Assembly: GCA_028279875.1 (NCBI GenBank)
Contig: JANQMU010000019.1
Coordinates: 51,373-115,372, forward strand
DNA: 64,000 bases
Reading direction: 5' to 3'
Source of the DNA: Rhizobiaceae bacterium
GTDB lineage: Bacteria > Pseudomonadota > Alphaproteobacteria > Rhizobiales > Rhizobiaceae
In this document: one piece after another, positions 1-9,556 of the stretch
Layout: each line of letters opens with the position of its first letter
Numbering within the stretch: the stretch's first letter is position 1
Made by a program: the position numbers and the translations under genes
The notes under the pieces: model-generated
The model's input: the letters and a program-made list of their open reading frames with translations, nothing else
What the model was told of the DNA's origin: nothing
Database searches by the model: none

Positions 1-65
1 AGTTGCTCCGCATGCGGGGCGTCCAGACACAGGATAAACAGGACGCCACTTGCTGTGTCGATGCT

Positions 66-94
66 AAAAAAGTTGACCGGAGGTGTCAGTCAAC
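66..94 (-). terminator. Rho-independent terminator of korAB
   Basis: On the minus strand GTTGAC (complement of 89-94) pairs with GTCAAC (complement of 72-77) across an 11-nt loop and is followed by six T residues (complement of 66-71). The 5' arm is formed by the last two sense codons of korB and the stop codon lies in the loop, so termination would be immediate. Confidence 0.7.
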
Positions 95-1078
95 CTGCCA
101 GCTCAGGCCACTGCTCATGACATCCCGGAGTGTCCGGGAGCTTTCGCCGCTGTCCGCAGCGGTCTGATAAACCGGGCCCGGATTGTCGTAGAGCACGCCG
201 GTGACCATCGGGAAATCGGGATTTTCCAGGCGGGCAAGGGCGCTTGCCAGATTGTGGTTGGTGGCGTCGTGGACGAGTGCTTCGCCGCCATCCGCAAGAT
301 CAATGGTCTTGAGGCCGAGGCTTTGCGGATCGAAGGCGAGGCCCCGGGTTCCGTCAGTGCCGTAGACAAGGGGTTTGCCCGGCTCGGCCTGCAACTGGTT
401 TTCGGCGATATTGGCCTTGGCGGTGAAATCCTCGAACACATCCTCGTTGAAGACGATGCAGTTCTGGAAGATCTCGACAAAGGACGCGCCTTCATGGCGA
501 TGGGCGGCCTTCAGCACCTCGACGAGTTGCTTGATCTGGGTGTCGACGGCGCGGGCGACGAAGCGCCCGCCGCAGCCGAGCGCGAAACGCGCCGGATCGA
601 CGGGATTGTCGACGCTGCCGTCCGGGGAAGACGGGGTGCGGGTCGCCAGATGCGATGTCGGCGAATACTGGCCCTTGGTCAGCCCGTAGGTTTCATTGTT
701 GAAGAGCAGGATCTGGCAGTTCAGATTGCGCCGCAGGATATGCAGCAGATGGTTGCCGCCGATCGACAGGCCGTCGCCGTCGCCGGTGATGATCCAGACA
801 TCGAGATCGGGATTGGCCAGCAGCATGCCGGTGGCGACCGCCGGGGCGCGGCCATGGATGGTGTGGAAGCCGTAGGTGTCGATATAATAGGGAAAGCGCG
901 ACGAGCAGCCGATGCCCGACACGAACACTGTGTTTTCGCGGCTTGCGCCGATATCGGCGAGTACAGTGCGCACGGCTTTGAGTACGGCGTAATCGCCGCA
1001 GCCCGGGCACCAGCGCACTTCCTGGTCGGTGGCGAAATCGGCGGCGGTCAGTCTGTCGGCTACGGCATGTTCATTCAT
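86..1078 (-). CDS. korB: 2-oxoacid (2-oxoglutarate):ferredoxin oxidoreductase, beta subunit
   Basis: This is the thiamine-diphosphate-binding subunit of a cytoplasmic ferredoxin-dependent 2-oxoacid oxidoreductase, which oxidatively decarboxylates a 2-oxoacid (typically 2-oxoglutarate) to the acyl-CoA. The 330-residue length is normal for the family. The N-terminus carries a CPGCG motif (Cys24 and Cys27), the ThDP/Mg motif GDGDGLSIGGN lies near residue 100, and NNETYGLTKGQYSPTS near residue 130 is typical. Its start overlaps the 3' end of korA by 8 bp, so the two genes are co-transcribed and probably translationally coupled. No gamma or delta ferredoxin subunit lies nearby, as expected for the two-subunit bacterial form. 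The substrate is inferred from family resemblance; pyruvate or branched-chain oxoacids are alternatives. Confidence 0.93.
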   Translation of the reverse strand: MNEHAVADRLTAADFATDQEVRWCPGCGDYAVLKAVRTVLADIGASRENTVFVSGIGCSSRFPYYIDTYGFHTIHGRAPAVATGMLLANPDLDVWIITGDGDGLSIGGNHLLHILRRNLNCQILLFNNETYGLTKGQYSPTSHLATRTPSSPDGSVDNPVDPARFALGCGGRFVARAVDTQIKQLVEVLKAAHRHEGASFVEIFQNCIVFNEDVFEDFTAKANIAENQLQAEPGKPLVYGTDGTRGLAFDPQSLGLKTIDLADGGEALVHDATNHNLASALARLENPDFPMVTGVLYDNPGPVYQTAADSGESSRTLRDVMSSGLSWQVD

Positions 1079-2942
1079 CGGTCGTCTCCACGCGGGCCAG
1101 GATCGCGTCCTCGATTTCCCTTACCTGAAACGGCCGGCCGGTCATCTTGCTGAGGCCCTCGGCCCGGGCGCAGCCTTCGGCGCGCAGCAGATTGACCAGT
1201 TGTCCGCCATTCATCTCGGGCACCAATATCCGTTTGAAGCCCTCCAGCAGTTCCGACTGGTTGGGCGCAAAGGGCCGGATATGGCGCAGATGCAGATGGG
1301 AGACCTTGAGGCCTCGGGCGCGCATATTGGTGACGGCGCGGGAAATCGGCCCATAGGTCGAGCCCCATCCGATCAGCGCCAAGTCACCCTCCGCTTCGCC
1401 CTGATCGGGCGCCAGCGGCGGGATCGTTTTGGCGATGCCGGCGATCTTGTCGGCGCGGATGTCGGTCATCTTCTGGTGGTTTTCGGGCTCATAGGAAATA
1501 TGGCCGCTGTCAAAATCCTTTTCGATGCCGCCGATCCGGTGTTCGCAGCCGGGTGTTCCGGGGATCGCCCAGACGCGGGCCAGCGTTTCGGGATCGCGCC
1601 GATAGGGATTGAAATCCGACGCGTCCGTGTGGTTGGGCACATCGATGCGCGGCAGGGCGTCGAGATCGGGCAGCGCCCAGGGGCTCGACGCATTGGCGAC
1701 GAACCCGTCGGAAAGCAGGATGACCGGCGTCATATAGGTCAGCGCGATCCTGGCGGCCTCGATCGCCATGTCAAAACATTCGGCCGGCGATCCGGCGGCC
1801 AGCACCGGCATCGGGCTTTCCCCATGGCGGCCATAGAGCGCCTGGTTGAGATCGGACTGCTCGGTCTTGGTCGGCATGCCGGTGGACGGGCCGGCCCGCT
1901 GGGTGTTGACGATCACCAGCGGCAGTTCGGCGGAGACGGCAAGGCCCATCGCTTCCTGCTTGAGCGAGATGCCGGGTCCGGAACTGGAAGTGACGCCGAG
2001 GCCACCGGCAAAGGAGACGCCGATGGCGGCGCAGATCGCGGCGATCTCGTCCTCGGCCTGGAACGTCGTGACGCCGATATCGTTCATCCGCGCCAGCGTG
2101 TGCAAAACCGGCGAGGCCGGCGTGATGGGATAGGACGCAAAGACCAGCTTGCGGTCCGACAGTTCGGCGGCGGCGGCAAGACCCCAGGCGAGCGCTTCAT
2201 AGCCGGTGACGAAACGGTAGGAACCGGGCTCCATGTCGATCCGCGCCACGTCATATGCGGCGGCTTCGACTGTCTCGCCATAGGCATGGCCGGCATTGAG
2301 CGCGGCGATATTGGCGGCGGCGACATCGGGCAGCTTGGCGAATTTGCGGTTCAGCCAGTCGATCGTCGGCTGCCGGTTGCGGCCATACATCCAGTACACG
2401 AGGCCGAGCGCCCAGAAATTCTTGCAGCGCAGCGACGCCTTCTTGTTGAGGCCCATCCCGGCGACGCTTTCCATCGTCAGTTTGGAGATATCGGGCGTCA
2501 TGAGCTGATAGTCGTCGAGCGACCCGTCTTCCAGCGGCGAGGCTTCGTAGCCCGCCTTGTCGAAACCGCGCTGGGTGAAGCTGCCGGCATCGATCAGCAC
2601 CGTGCCACCCTTTTTGAGCATGGCGAGATTGGTCTTCAGCGCCGCCGGGTTGAGGGCGACCAGCATGTCCGCCTCGTCGCCGATTGTCTTGATCGGCCGG
2701 CCGCCGAAATGCACCTGGAAAGCCGACACGCCATAGGTGGTGCCGACCGGCGCGCGCACCTCGGAGGGATATTCGGGAAAGGTGCCGAGATCATTGTCCG
2801 ACATGGCGCTGGCAAGGCCAAGCTGGGCGCCGATCACCTGAATGCCGTCGCCGGAATCGCCGGCAAAACGGACGACGACCGTTTCGGCGGGTTGCCGTGT
2901 GGGAAATGCGGAACTCTTGAGATGGGGACCCATGGCCTGCAT
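1071..2942 (-). CDS. korA: 2-oxoacid (2-oxoglutarate):ferredoxin oxidoreductase, alpha subunit (gamma-alpha fusion)
   Basis: This 623-residue protein is the partner of KorB. The first ~200 residues form the gamma (PFOR domain III) part, with VVRFAGDSGDGIQVIGAQL near residue 25 and the typical EYPSEVRAPVGTTYGVSAFQ. The remainder is the alpha part, with the YPITPASPVLHTLA signature and the pyrimidine-binding domain (FQAEDEIAAICAAIGVSFAG). The fused gamma-alpha arrangement is standard for the two-subunit enzyme of aerobic bacteria. The annotated start is the first Met; a start three codons later (MGPHL) is equally possible. The gene is first in a korA-korB operon and faces away from the aldehyde dehydrogenase gene, with a 237-bp divergent promoter region between them. 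Confidence 0.93.
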   Translation of the reverse strand: MQAMGPHLKSSAFPTRQPAETVVVRFAGDSGDGIQVIGAQLGLASAMSDNDLGTFPEYPSEVRAPVGTTYGVSAFQVHFGGRPIKTIGDEADMLVALNPAALKTNLAMLKKGGTVLIDAGSFTQRGFDKAGYEASPLEDGSLDDYQLMTPDISKLTMESVAGMGLNKKASLRCKNFWALGLVYWMYGRNRQPTIDWLNRKFAKLPDVAAANIAALNAGHAYGETVEAAAYDVARIDMEPGSYRFVTGYEALAWGLAAAAELSDRKLVFASYPITPASPVLHTLARMNDIGVTTFQAEDEIAAICAAIGVSFAGGLGVTSSSGPGISLKQEAMGLAVSAELPLVIVNTQRAGPSTGMPTKTEQSDLNQALYGRHGESPMPVLAAGSPAECFDMAIEAARIALTYMTPVILLSDGFVANASSPWALPDLDALPRIDVPNHTDASDFNPYRRDPETLARVWAIPGTPGCEHRIGGIEKDFDSGHISYEPENHQKMTDIRADKIAGIAKTIPPLAPDQGEAEGDLALIGWGSTYGPISRAVTNMRARGLKVSHLHLRHIRPFAPNQSELLEGFKRILVPEMNGGQLVNLLRAEGCARAEGLSKMTGRPFQVREIEDAILARVETTDE

Positions 2943-3115
2943 CCGATGCGAATTCTGGGTGCCGTTGCGCTCTCACCCTTCGGGCGCATTTATAGCGCAG
3001 CGATATTCGTTTGTGTACTAACAATTGGCCGCATGCCGGAATTCGCGCCAAACCCCGTCTTGCCAGCAACCAATATCGCGCTTTCAAGGACAAAAACAAG
3101 GCTGCGTCAAAAAAC

Positions 3116-3142
3116 TGGACATTTGTTCAAATCTATTGTCCA
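3116..3142. promoter_or_regulatory. Candidate TetR-type operator upstream of the aldehyde dehydrogenase gene
   Basis: TGGACA (3116-3121) and TGTCCA (3137-3142) form an inverted repeat, and a second dyad ATTTG-TT-CAAAT (3121-3132) overlaps its left half. It lies 38 bp upstream of the aldehyde dehydrogenase start. Because a TetR gene is the second gene of that operon, autoregulation through this site is a reasonable inference. Confidence 0.4.
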
Positions 3143-3179
3143 ATCCATCCATGGGGCGGGCTGAGGAAGGAAATATCTG

Positions 3180-4916
3180 ATGGCGCAGATGGCAAAACTC
3201 AAGGATCCGCGATTCGATCAACTCGACCGGCTGGTCGGTGGGCTTGCGGCAAACCGGGACCGGTGGGCCCGCACCACGGCACAGGACCGCATCGCCCTGC
3301 TGTCAAAGGTCAAGGACGGCGTGATGGCGGTTGCTGCGGACTGGGCGCTGACGGCGGCCCGGGAAAAGCAGATCCCGGACGGCTCGCCGCTCGTCGGCGA
3401 AGAATGGCTGTCCGGTCCCTATGCCCTGATGTCGGCCTGCAACCAGTTCATGCGCAGCCTTTCGGAGATCGACGGCAAGACCTATCTGAAACGCCTGCCT
3501 CTGCGCACGCTGCAGAACGGTCAGGTTGCCGCCAGTGTGGTGCCGGATTCGATCTGGGAGCGACTGCTTCTGTCCGGTATCACCGCCGAGGTTTGGATGC
3601 AGAAGGGTGTCACGGCGGCCAATCTCGCCGATCACACCGCCTCGACCTTCGATACGCCGGCGGCGCGGCGCAAGGGCAAGGTTGCGCTGGTGCTGGGCGC
3701 CGGCAATATTGCCGCGATCGCGCCGCTGGACTGTTTTCAAAAACTCCTGGTCGAACACCAGGTGACGCTTCTGAAAATGAATCCGGTCAATGAGTATCTT
3801 GCCGATTTCCTGCGGATCGCGCTGAAACCGTTCATCGATTTCGGGGCGTTGCAGATCGTCACGGGCGACGCCGAAGTCGGCGCCTATCTGTGCGACCATC
3901 CCGGCATTGACGAGATTCACATCACCGGCGCCGAACGTTCGCATGACGCGATTGTCTGGGGCACCGGGGAGGATGGCCTCCGCAACAAGGCGGATGGCAG
4001 GCCGCGCAACAGCCGCCGCGTCACGTCGGAACTCGGCGCGGTGTGTCCGACGATCGTGGTTCCCGGGCCGTGGAGCGATGCCGACCTTGCCTTTCAGGCC
4101 GAACATATCGCCACCCAGAAGCTGCACAATTCCGGGTTCAACTGCATCGCCTGCCAGATGCTGGTGCTACCGGATGAATGGAACGGGACCGAACCGCTGC
4201 TGGCAAAGCTTGCCGAAACGATCCGCGGCCTGGCACCGCGGCCACCCTATTATCCGGGGGCGGACAGCCGCCTGGCCGATTTCGAGAGCCACAGCGACAA
4301 TGTCGTGCGGTTCGAGCGGCTGGGCGGCGATGCCTGTCTGGTGGCGCCGATGCGACGTGACGGCGATGCCTGGTTGGAAACGAACGAGGTCTTCGCACCG
4401 GCCATGGGCACGGTCCGGATCGGCGGCAGCGACCCGGAAGCCTATCTTCGCGCTGCTATCGCCTATGCCAATGAAAGGCTGCATGGCACGCTCGGCGCCA
4501 GCATCCTGATCCATCCGGCGACGATGCGAAAGATCGGCCGGAAACGGCTGGAAGCGATCATCAGCGACCTGCATTACGGGTGCATCGGCATCAATTGCTG
4601 GGCCGGCGTCGGTTTCCTGCTGGTGCAGACGCCCTGGGGCGCCTTTCCCGGTCACACGCTCGACAATGTCCAGAGCGGCATCGGTTTCGTGCACAACAGT
4701 TTCATGTTCGACCAGCCGGAACGCACGGTCGTGAAGGCGCCGTTCAGGCCGTTTCCGCGGGGCCTGCTAAGCGGCGGGTTCAGCTTCCTGCCGCGGCCTC
4801 CCTGGTTCGTCACCAATAGAAAACAGGATCAAATCGGCGAACTTCTGACCGTGTTTCAGTACAAGCCGGGCTGGCTGAAGCTGCCGCGTATTTTCCTCAA
4901 CGCGCTTCTGGGTTAA
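3180..4916 (+). CDS. Aldehyde dehydrogenase family protein, long form (578 aa)
   Basis: This is a member of the NAD(P)-dependent aldehyde dehydrogenase superfamily. The Rossmann-type segment KVALVLGAGNIAAIAPLD is at about 167-184, a general-base motif TSELGAVCP places Glu284, and NSGFNCIAC places the likely nucleophile at Cys322 (Cys325 is an alternative). At 578 residues it is about 90 longer than ordinary aldehyde dehydrogenases, with an extended N-terminus and a C-terminal tail rich in Pro and aromatic residues (about 515-560). An AGGAAGGA ribosome-binding site precedes the ATG. A TetR regulator follows 21 bp downstream and probably belongs to the same operon. The natural aldehyde is unknown; a role in clearing lipid-derived or toxic aldehydes would suit TetR control but is inference. 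Confidence 0.85.
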   Translation: MAQMAKLKDPRFDQLDRLVGGLAANRDRWARTTAQDRIALLSKVKDGVMAVAADWALTAAREKQIPDGSPLVGEEWLSGPYALMSACNQFMRSLSEIDGKTYLKRLPLRTLQNGQVAASVVPDSIWERLLLSGITAEVWMQKGVTAANLADHTASTFDTPAARRKGKVALVLGAGNIAAIAPLDCFQKLLVEHQVTLLKMNPVNEYLADFLRIALKPFIDFGALQIVTGDAEVGAYLCDHPGIDEIHITGAERSHDAIVWGTGEDGLRNKADGRPRNSRRVTSELGAVCPTIVVPGPWSDADLAFQAEHIATQKLHNSGFNCIACQMLVLPDEWNGTEPLLAKLAETIRGLAPRPPYYPGADSRLADFESHSDNVVRFERLGGDACLVAPMRRDGDAWLETNEVFAPAMGTVRIGGSDPEAYLRAAIAYANERLHGTLGASILIHPATMRKIGRKRLEAIISDLHYGCIGINCWAGVGFLLVQTPWGAFPGHTLDNVQSGIGFVHNSFMFDQPERTVVKAPFRPFPRGLLSGGFSFLPRPPWFVTNRKQDQIGELLTVFQYKPGWLKLPRIFLNALLG

Positions 4917-4937
4917 GACAGCTGCGGAAAGGGATCG

Positions 4938-5564
4938 ATGGCAACGGCAACCAAGATCGTCAGGCTGCGGCAAGAAGCGGAACGGCGCAGCGACAAGCGA
5001 AACGGCAAGAAACGCGCCCTTGCCGAGCACACGCTGGCGACCCTGTCGCAACTGGGTTACGCGCGCACGAGCCTGCGCGATATCGCCGAACAGTCGGGCG
5101 TGTCGGTCGGTATCCTCCACTACTATTTCGAGGACAAGACGGCGCTCATCTCCTATTGCGTCCAGCTCTACAAGGATGATTTCGTGGCGCGTCTGGATGC
5201 GGTTCTGACGGCGGCCGGTCCGCGCCGGTCAATCGCCGAAGGCTTCATCGACCGGCTGGTCGAGGCGGTTGAGGCCGACGCCGAAACGCACCGCCTGTGG
5301 TACGACATTCGCGCGCAGGCGCTGTTCGACGAGAGTTTTCACGGTGTTGTTGCCGATCTGGAGCGGGCGATGATCGAGCTGTGCGGGCGTCTGCTGCAGC
5401 GTCTCGACATCAAGGGCGTCGCGCCGCTCGATGTCTATCTGGGCGCCGACGGGCTGTTCCGCTACCATCTGCAGCGCAAGCTGGCGGGCGATGCCACGGC
5501 GGTCGGCGACCTTCGGGAGGCCCTTGCGGCAATGCTCGAAACGTTCGGTCCGCTACGGCCCTGA
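4938..5564 (+). CDS. TetR-family transcriptional regulator (BetI-like)
   Basis: The first ~75 residues contain a TetR N-terminal helix-turn-helix: RTSLRDIAEQSGVSVGILHYYF followed by EDKTALI, with an unusually basic extension before it (RLRQEAERRSDKRNGKKR). The C-terminal part resembles the ligand-binding domain of BetI-like regulators. The gene lies 21 bp after the aldehyde dehydrogenase and in the same direction, so it probably senses a substrate or product of that enzyme and represses the operon. Its 3' end overlaps the convergent CYTH gene by 12 bp. The ligand is not predictable from the sequence; similarity to BetI does not by itself imply choline. Confidence 0.9.
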   Translation: MATATKIVRLRQEAERRSDKRNGKKRALAEHTLATLSQLGYARTSLRDIAEQSGVSVGILHYYFEDKTALISYCVQLYKDDFVARLDAVLTAAGPRRSIAEGFIDRLVEAVEADAETHRLWYDIRAQALFDESFHGVVADLERAMIELCGRLLQRLDIKGVAPLDVYLGADGLFRYHLQRKLAGDATAVGDLREALAAMLETFGPLRP

Positions 5565-6122
5565 CGGGCTCCCTTCGTTCAGCATCCAGCGGTAGGAGCG
5601 TCTCTCTTCCGCTTCGTCCGCCAGTCGCAGCCTTGCGGCCATGGCGTCGACATCGCGCCTGAGTGCCGGCAATTCGTCCCGGTCGTCGGTCATGACCGCC
5701 AGTTCGACAAAGGTGCCGAGCCCGGCGACGGTGTCGAGCGTCGCGTGCAAGGTGTCGATGAAATAGATGTCGCGCTGCTTGTCGATGCGGCCGGTTTCGA
5801 CAAAGCCCAGAGATTGCAGCATCGCGGCGGCCTTGTCGTGATCCGTCAGGTCCATGGCGACGCATTTGTCGGGGCCGGGGCCCTTGGAGATCCACAGGAC
5901 GCGGCCGGATGGACGCATATGCCGCAGAACCTGTGTCTGGTCGTTGGCCGCCAGCAGGCCGTCGGGAAGATCGAAGAACAGATCGGACTCTGAATTGCCG
6001 ATGGTGAATGCAATCGCACCCAGTGTGTGCAGATTTGCCCTTATGCTCTCGAGTTCTTCGACGTGGAATTTCCGCTCGACCTCATAGGCGCCCTTGAAAT
6101 GGTCTCCGGGGTCGACGAGCAT
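5553..6122 (-). CDS. CYTH-domain protein (class IV adenylate cyclase CyaB / triphosphatase-like)
   Basis: The EVERKFHV signature near the N-terminus, the paired acidic and basic strands and the segment RIDKQRDIYFIDTLHATLD identify a CYTH fold of the CyaB type. Such proteins bind a metal-triphosphate in a beta tunnel; known members are class IV adenylate cyclases or (thiamine/inorganic) triphosphatases. An ATG at 6122 preceded by GGCGAGGGGA is used; the frame stays open upstream to a TTG at 6158, which would add 12 residues. The gene is convergent with the TetR gene and 140 bp downstream of the chemoreceptor. Which of the family's reactions it catalyses cannot be decided here. Confidence 0.8.
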   Translation of the reverse strand: MLVDPGDHFKGAYEVERKFHVEELESIRANLHTLGAIAFTIGNSESDLFFDLPDGLLAANDQTQVLRHMRPSGRVLWISKGPGPDKCVAMDLTDHDKAAAMLQSLGFVETGRIDKQRDIYFIDTLHATLDTVAGLGTFVELAVMTDDRDELPALRRDVDAMAARLRLADEAEERRSYRWMLNEGSPSGP

Positions 6123-6234
6123 TCCCCTCGCCGCCAGTTGTGATGCCGCTTCGGTCAAAAGGCCGTGGTCTCCGGTTCACATGCGTTCGCCGAAGATACG
6201 CGGCCGCCGGCCTTTCTCAAAGCAAAAGCTGTAA

Positions 6235-6257
6235 CGGGGCGCGAATGCGGCGCCCCG
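6235..6257 (-). terminator. GC-rich hairpin after the chemoreceptor gene
   Basis: CGGGGCGC (6235-6242) pairs perfectly with GCGCCCCG (6250-6257) over a 7-nt loop. It lies 7 bp after the chemoreceptor stop codon. On the minus strand the sequence that follows (TTACAGCTTTTGCTTT) is only moderately U-rich, so it is a weak intrinsic terminator at best. Confidence 0.5.
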
Positions 6258-6263
6258 CTGACC

Positions 6264-8570
6264 CTATCCCGCCAATCGCTGCTCGGGCGTGTCGTTGGCA
6301 TGTTCGGCCGGAGAATGCGGCGCGTTCGGCTGCGCCGGATCGCCGGCGAGGCTGAACTCTCCGACCACCGCCGACAGGTTCTGGACATCATCGGCCAATT
6401 GGTGGGTCACAGCATTGGTTTCTTCGACCATCGCGGCATTCTGCTGGGTCATCTGATCCATCTGGACCACTGCGGAGTTGACCTCCTGAATGCCGGAAAG
6501 CTGTTCGCGCGCGGCCGTGGCGATCGTGTTGATCTTGTCGTTGATATCGGTCACGTGCTGCGAAATCCCGCCCAGCGCATCACCGGTCGCCCGGACCAGC
6601 CCGACGCCATTGCCGACCTCGTCACCGGATCTGGTGATCAACTGCTTGATTTCCGTGGCTGCCGCGGCGGACCGCTGCGCCAGTTCGCGAACCTCCTGGG
6701 CGACAACGGCGAAGCCGCGACCGGCATCGCCGGCCCGTGCGGCCTCGACACCGGCATTGAGTGCCAGCAGGTTGGTCTGGAAGGCGATCTCGTCGATCAC
6801 ATTGATGATGTTCGAAATCTCGGAGGATGCCTTTTCGATTCCTTCCATCGCGGCGATGGCATCGGCGACGACTGCTGCCGACCGGTCGGCATCGGCCTTG
6901 GCGGCATCAGCGGTCGTGGCGGCTTCGGCTGCCCGTTCGGAGGTTTCCCGGACGGTGGATGTGATCTGCTCCAGCGCGGCCGACGTTTCCTCCAGCGAGG
7001 CCGCCTGCTGCTCGGTGCGGCGCGACAGGTCGTCGGCGCCGGCGCGCATTTCGCGGGCATTGCCGTCAATCGAACCGGAACTGTCATGGATCTGCGTCAG
7101 CGTCGAATTGAGTTTCTCCACCGATGCGTTGAAGTCGATGCGCAGGCGGTCGAGACTGTCCATGAAGGGCTCGTCGAGCCTTACCGACAGATCGCCTTCG
7201 GAAAGCCGCGTCAGGCCGCCGGCAAGGGCGTCGACGGCGTTCTGCATCCGGCCGGCCTCTTCCGCTTTCGCCGACTGGCGCTCGGCCTCTTCCCGATCGG
7301 CGGTGGAGCGGTTCTCCTCGGCCTCGCGCTGCAGCCGCTGCTTTTCGATCGTCGCCTCCTTGAAGACGGCGACCGAGCGGACCATGTCGCCGATTTCATC
7401 GCGGCGATCGGCATTGTCGATCTCGAAATCGGTGCGGCCTTCGCTGAGTTCACGCATATTGGCGACCAGTGACAGGATCGGCCGGGTCAGGCTTCGCGAA
7501 AACAGCAGCGCGCCGGCAAGGGCGGCTACGAGCAATACGAGCGAGGCGACGACGACCAACTGGCGCATCGAGGATACGACCTGGCCGGCTTCGGTCCTGT
7601 CGACCAGAGCGGCCACGACCCAGTCCGACCCCAGAAAATCGACGCGGGCAAGCGCCACTTCGGCATTCATGTCGCGGTAATCGCTGGTTTCGCCACCGAC
7701 GATCTCGCGCGAGGCCAATCCGGCGAACAAGGCCGGATCCAGGCGGGCGGTGGACACATCATTATCTTCGGTCATGGGCGAATCGGTCAGCAGGTAGCCG
7801 TCGGCGCGCAGCAGCACCGTTTCTCCGGTTTCTCCGAGACCGGTCCTGTTGTTCATGATGGCGTCGATCCTGCCGGTCGGCAGGGCGACGATGAAGGCGC
7901 CCTTGATTTCGTCGGCGACGATGACGGGCTTGCCGATGAAGGCGGTCAGCGGCCGCTGCCCGGGTTCATAAGGCCGGTAATCGGTGAAGGCTACGCCTTC
8001 CGAATCCCCCATGGCAACCGCATCGTTGAAAATGGTGGCCAGAGGCGTGTCCCGCCAGGCGGGATCGGAGAGGTTGATCTTGAAGTCCTCGTTCTTGAGC
8101 AGCGAATAGACGACCGTGCCGTCGGCGTTGACGAGGAAGATGTCTTCAAACGCGTTTTCCTGCGAAATCTTTTCGAAGACGGGGCTGAATTTCTTGTGGT
8201 GGTTGAGGTAGACATTGGCGCCGCTGTCCCTGCCGGCCTCATATTGCTCATCGTAACTCATGGTGGTGTCGGTGACGACCGACACAAATTCCTGCTCCTT
8301 GCCCTCCTTGACCATGGTCAGACCGATGCCGAAGAGGTTGAGGGCCGCCGCGACATCCTTGGTAACGGAGATCTCCTCGACATCCTTCCTGATGCCGTCC
8401 AGGTAGGTTTCGACCTGATTGCGTCGGCCGTCGGCGATCGCCGACAGTTTTTCCTGATAGAGATTGTTGAGCGCATTGGAACTGATGAACAAGCCGCCGG
8501 CGCTGGACCCGGCGATCGAGACGACGGTGAGAAGGGCTGCTGCGAGCGGCAGTTTACGTGAAATGAGCAT
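6264..8570 (-). CDS. Methyl-accepting chemotaxis protein with periplasmic Cache-type sensor
   Basis: A 768-residue inner-membrane chemoreceptor. In order: a first membrane helix (about 9-30), a periplasmic sensor of ~290 residues that looks like a double Cache domain, a second membrane helix ([20 protein letters not shown]), a HAMP domain ([18 protein letters not shown]), a coiled coil, a second HAMP-like segment, and the methyl-accepting signalling domain whose tip contains [20 protein letters not shown]. No CheR-tethering pentapeptide is visible at the C-terminus. The start at 8570 is preferred because GGAAG lies 7 nt upstream; ATG 8588 would add six residues. It stands alone, away from any che genes, so it would plug into chemotaxis arrays encoded elsewhere. 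The ligand is unknown. Confidence 0.92.
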   Translation of the reverse strand: MLISRKLPLAAALLTVVSIAGSSAGGLFISSNALNNLYQEKLSAIADGRRNQVETYLDGIRKDVEEISVTKDVAAALNLFGIGLTMVKEGKEQEFVSVVTDTTMSYDEQYEAGRDSGANVYLNHHKKFSPVFEKISQENAFEDIFLVNADGTVVYSLLKNEDFKINLSDPAWRDTPLATIFNDAVAMGDSEGVAFTDYRPYEPGQRPLTAFIGKPVIVADEIKGAFIVALPTGRIDAIMNNRTGLGETGETVLLRADGYLLTDSPMTEDNDVSTARLDPALFAGLASREIVGGETSDYRDMNAEVALARVDFLGSDWVVAALVDRTEAGQVVSSMRQLVVVASLVLLVAALAGALLFSRSLTRPILSLVANMRELSEGRTDFEIDNADRRDEIGDMVRSVAVFKEATIEKQRLQREAEENRSTADREEAERQSAKAEEAGRMQNAVDALAGGLTRLSEGDLSVRLDEPFMDSLDRLRIDFNASVEKLNSTLTQIHDSSGSIDGNAREMRAGADDLSRRTEQQAASLEETSAALEQITSTVRETSERAAEAATTADAAKADADRSAAVVADAIAAMEGIEKASSEISNIINVIDEIAFQTNLLALNAGVEAARAGDAGRGFAVVAQEVRELAQRSAAAATEIKQLITRSGDEVGNGVGLVRATGDALGGISQHVTDINDKINTIATAAREQLSGIQEVNSAVVQMDQMTQQNAAMVEETNAVTHQLADDVQNLSAVVGEFSLAGDPAQPNAPHSPAEHANDTPEQRLAG

Positions 8571-8845
8571 GGGGGCGCTTCCGGTCATGGGGAGTAAATA
8601 CATGCCCTGGGGCGGCCGGTCGGAAGCATCATGCACATCCACACAGTCGCGCGAATGACCGGTGAGGTGGAAACTAGGGGTTAATTGCAAAAGATCGATT
8701 AACACGGTGAAATTGCACGTCGAAACCTGCAAATTTCAAAGGATCGGCTGTCGCGGCAGACGATATTCTGGCCTTCAGCAGCGCCTGAACTATCTATATC
8801 CCGGATACTCTGAGCATCGAGCCGGCCACCAACACAGGAGAAACC

Positions 8846-9544
8846 ATGACACAACCGCTTGCACTCATTGTCGGCGTCGGCGACGGCCTTTCCGCATCGC
8901 TGGCGCGGCTGCTGCATCACGAGGGCTATCGGCTTGCGCTGGCGGCCCGCAATGTCGGCAAAATCGACGCCCTGGCAGGGGAAACCGGCGCGCAGGCCGT
9001 CGCCTGCGACGCTGCGCGGACCGACGACGTGAAACGGCTGTTCGCGGAACTGGACGGGCGACTTGACGTGGCCGTCTACAACCCCTCCGCCCGGCAGCGC
9101 GGGCCGCTGACCGAGCTGGAGCCGGAAGCGGTCCGCAGGGCGATCGAGGTCACGGCCTTCGGCGCGTTCCTGGTCGGCCAGGCCGCGGCGCAGAGGATGC
9201 AGGACCAGGCGGAAATCGACGGGCGGCGCGGCACGATCCTGTTCACCGGCGCATCGGCCGGGGTCAAGGGTTTTGCACAGTCGGCGCCGTTTGCGATGGG
9301 CAAATTCGCGCAGCGCGGCCTGGCCGAATCGATGGCGCGCGAACTGCATCCGAAGGGCATCCATGTCGCCTGGATCAATATTGACGGCGCAATCCGCAAT
9401 CCGGGACGCACCGAACCGGCCGACAGGCCCGATTCCATGCTCGATCCGGATGCCATTGCCGCCAATTATCTCAATCTCATCCGCCAGGACCGGTCGACCT
9501 GGTCGAACGAACTGGCGATCCGGCCCTGGGTCGAGCGGTTCTGA
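8846..9544 (+). CDS. SDR-family protein with Phe in place of the catalytic Tyr
   Basis: A 232-residue short-chain dehydrogenase/reductase fold. The N-terminal nucleotide-binding strand reads ALIVGVGDGLSASLA (glycine-rich but not canonical TGxxxGIG). The YNPS segment near residue 80 takes the place of NNAG, and FTGASAG (133-139) supplies the active-site Ser region. Where active SDRs have YxxxK, this one has Phe149-Ala-Met-Gly-Lys153. The catalytic Tyr is therefore missing while Lys is kept, so classic hydride transfer to a carbonyl is doubtful. A good ribosome-binding site (CAGGAGAAACC) precedes the ATG. It is a single gene convergent with the next one, with no obvious pathway partner. Function is not assigned. 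Confidence 0.85.
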   Translation: MTQPLALIVGVGDGLSASLARLLHHEGYRLALAARNVGKIDALAGETGAQAVACDAARTDDVKRLFAELDGRLDVAVYNPSARQRGPLTELEPEAVRRAIEVTAFGAFLVGQAAAQRMQDQAEIDGRRGTILFTGASAGVKGFAQSAPFAMGKFAQRGLAESMARELHPKGIHVAWINIDGAIRNPGRTEPADRPDSMLDPDAIAANYLNLIRQDRSTWSNELAIRPWVERF

Positions 9545-9556
9545 CGATTCCCCGGC

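Noticed and set aside
1029..3164. 711-codon open frame on the plus strand opposite korA/korB
   Set aside because: It is an antisense shadow of a GC-rich gene: composition is dominated by Gly, Arg, His and Asp, with no domain, while the minus strand encodes well conserved KorA and KorB.
6165..7680. Long plus-strand frames opposite the chemoreceptor gene
   Set aside because: The chemoreceptor signalling domain on the minus strand explains the conservation; the antisense frames are low-complexity.
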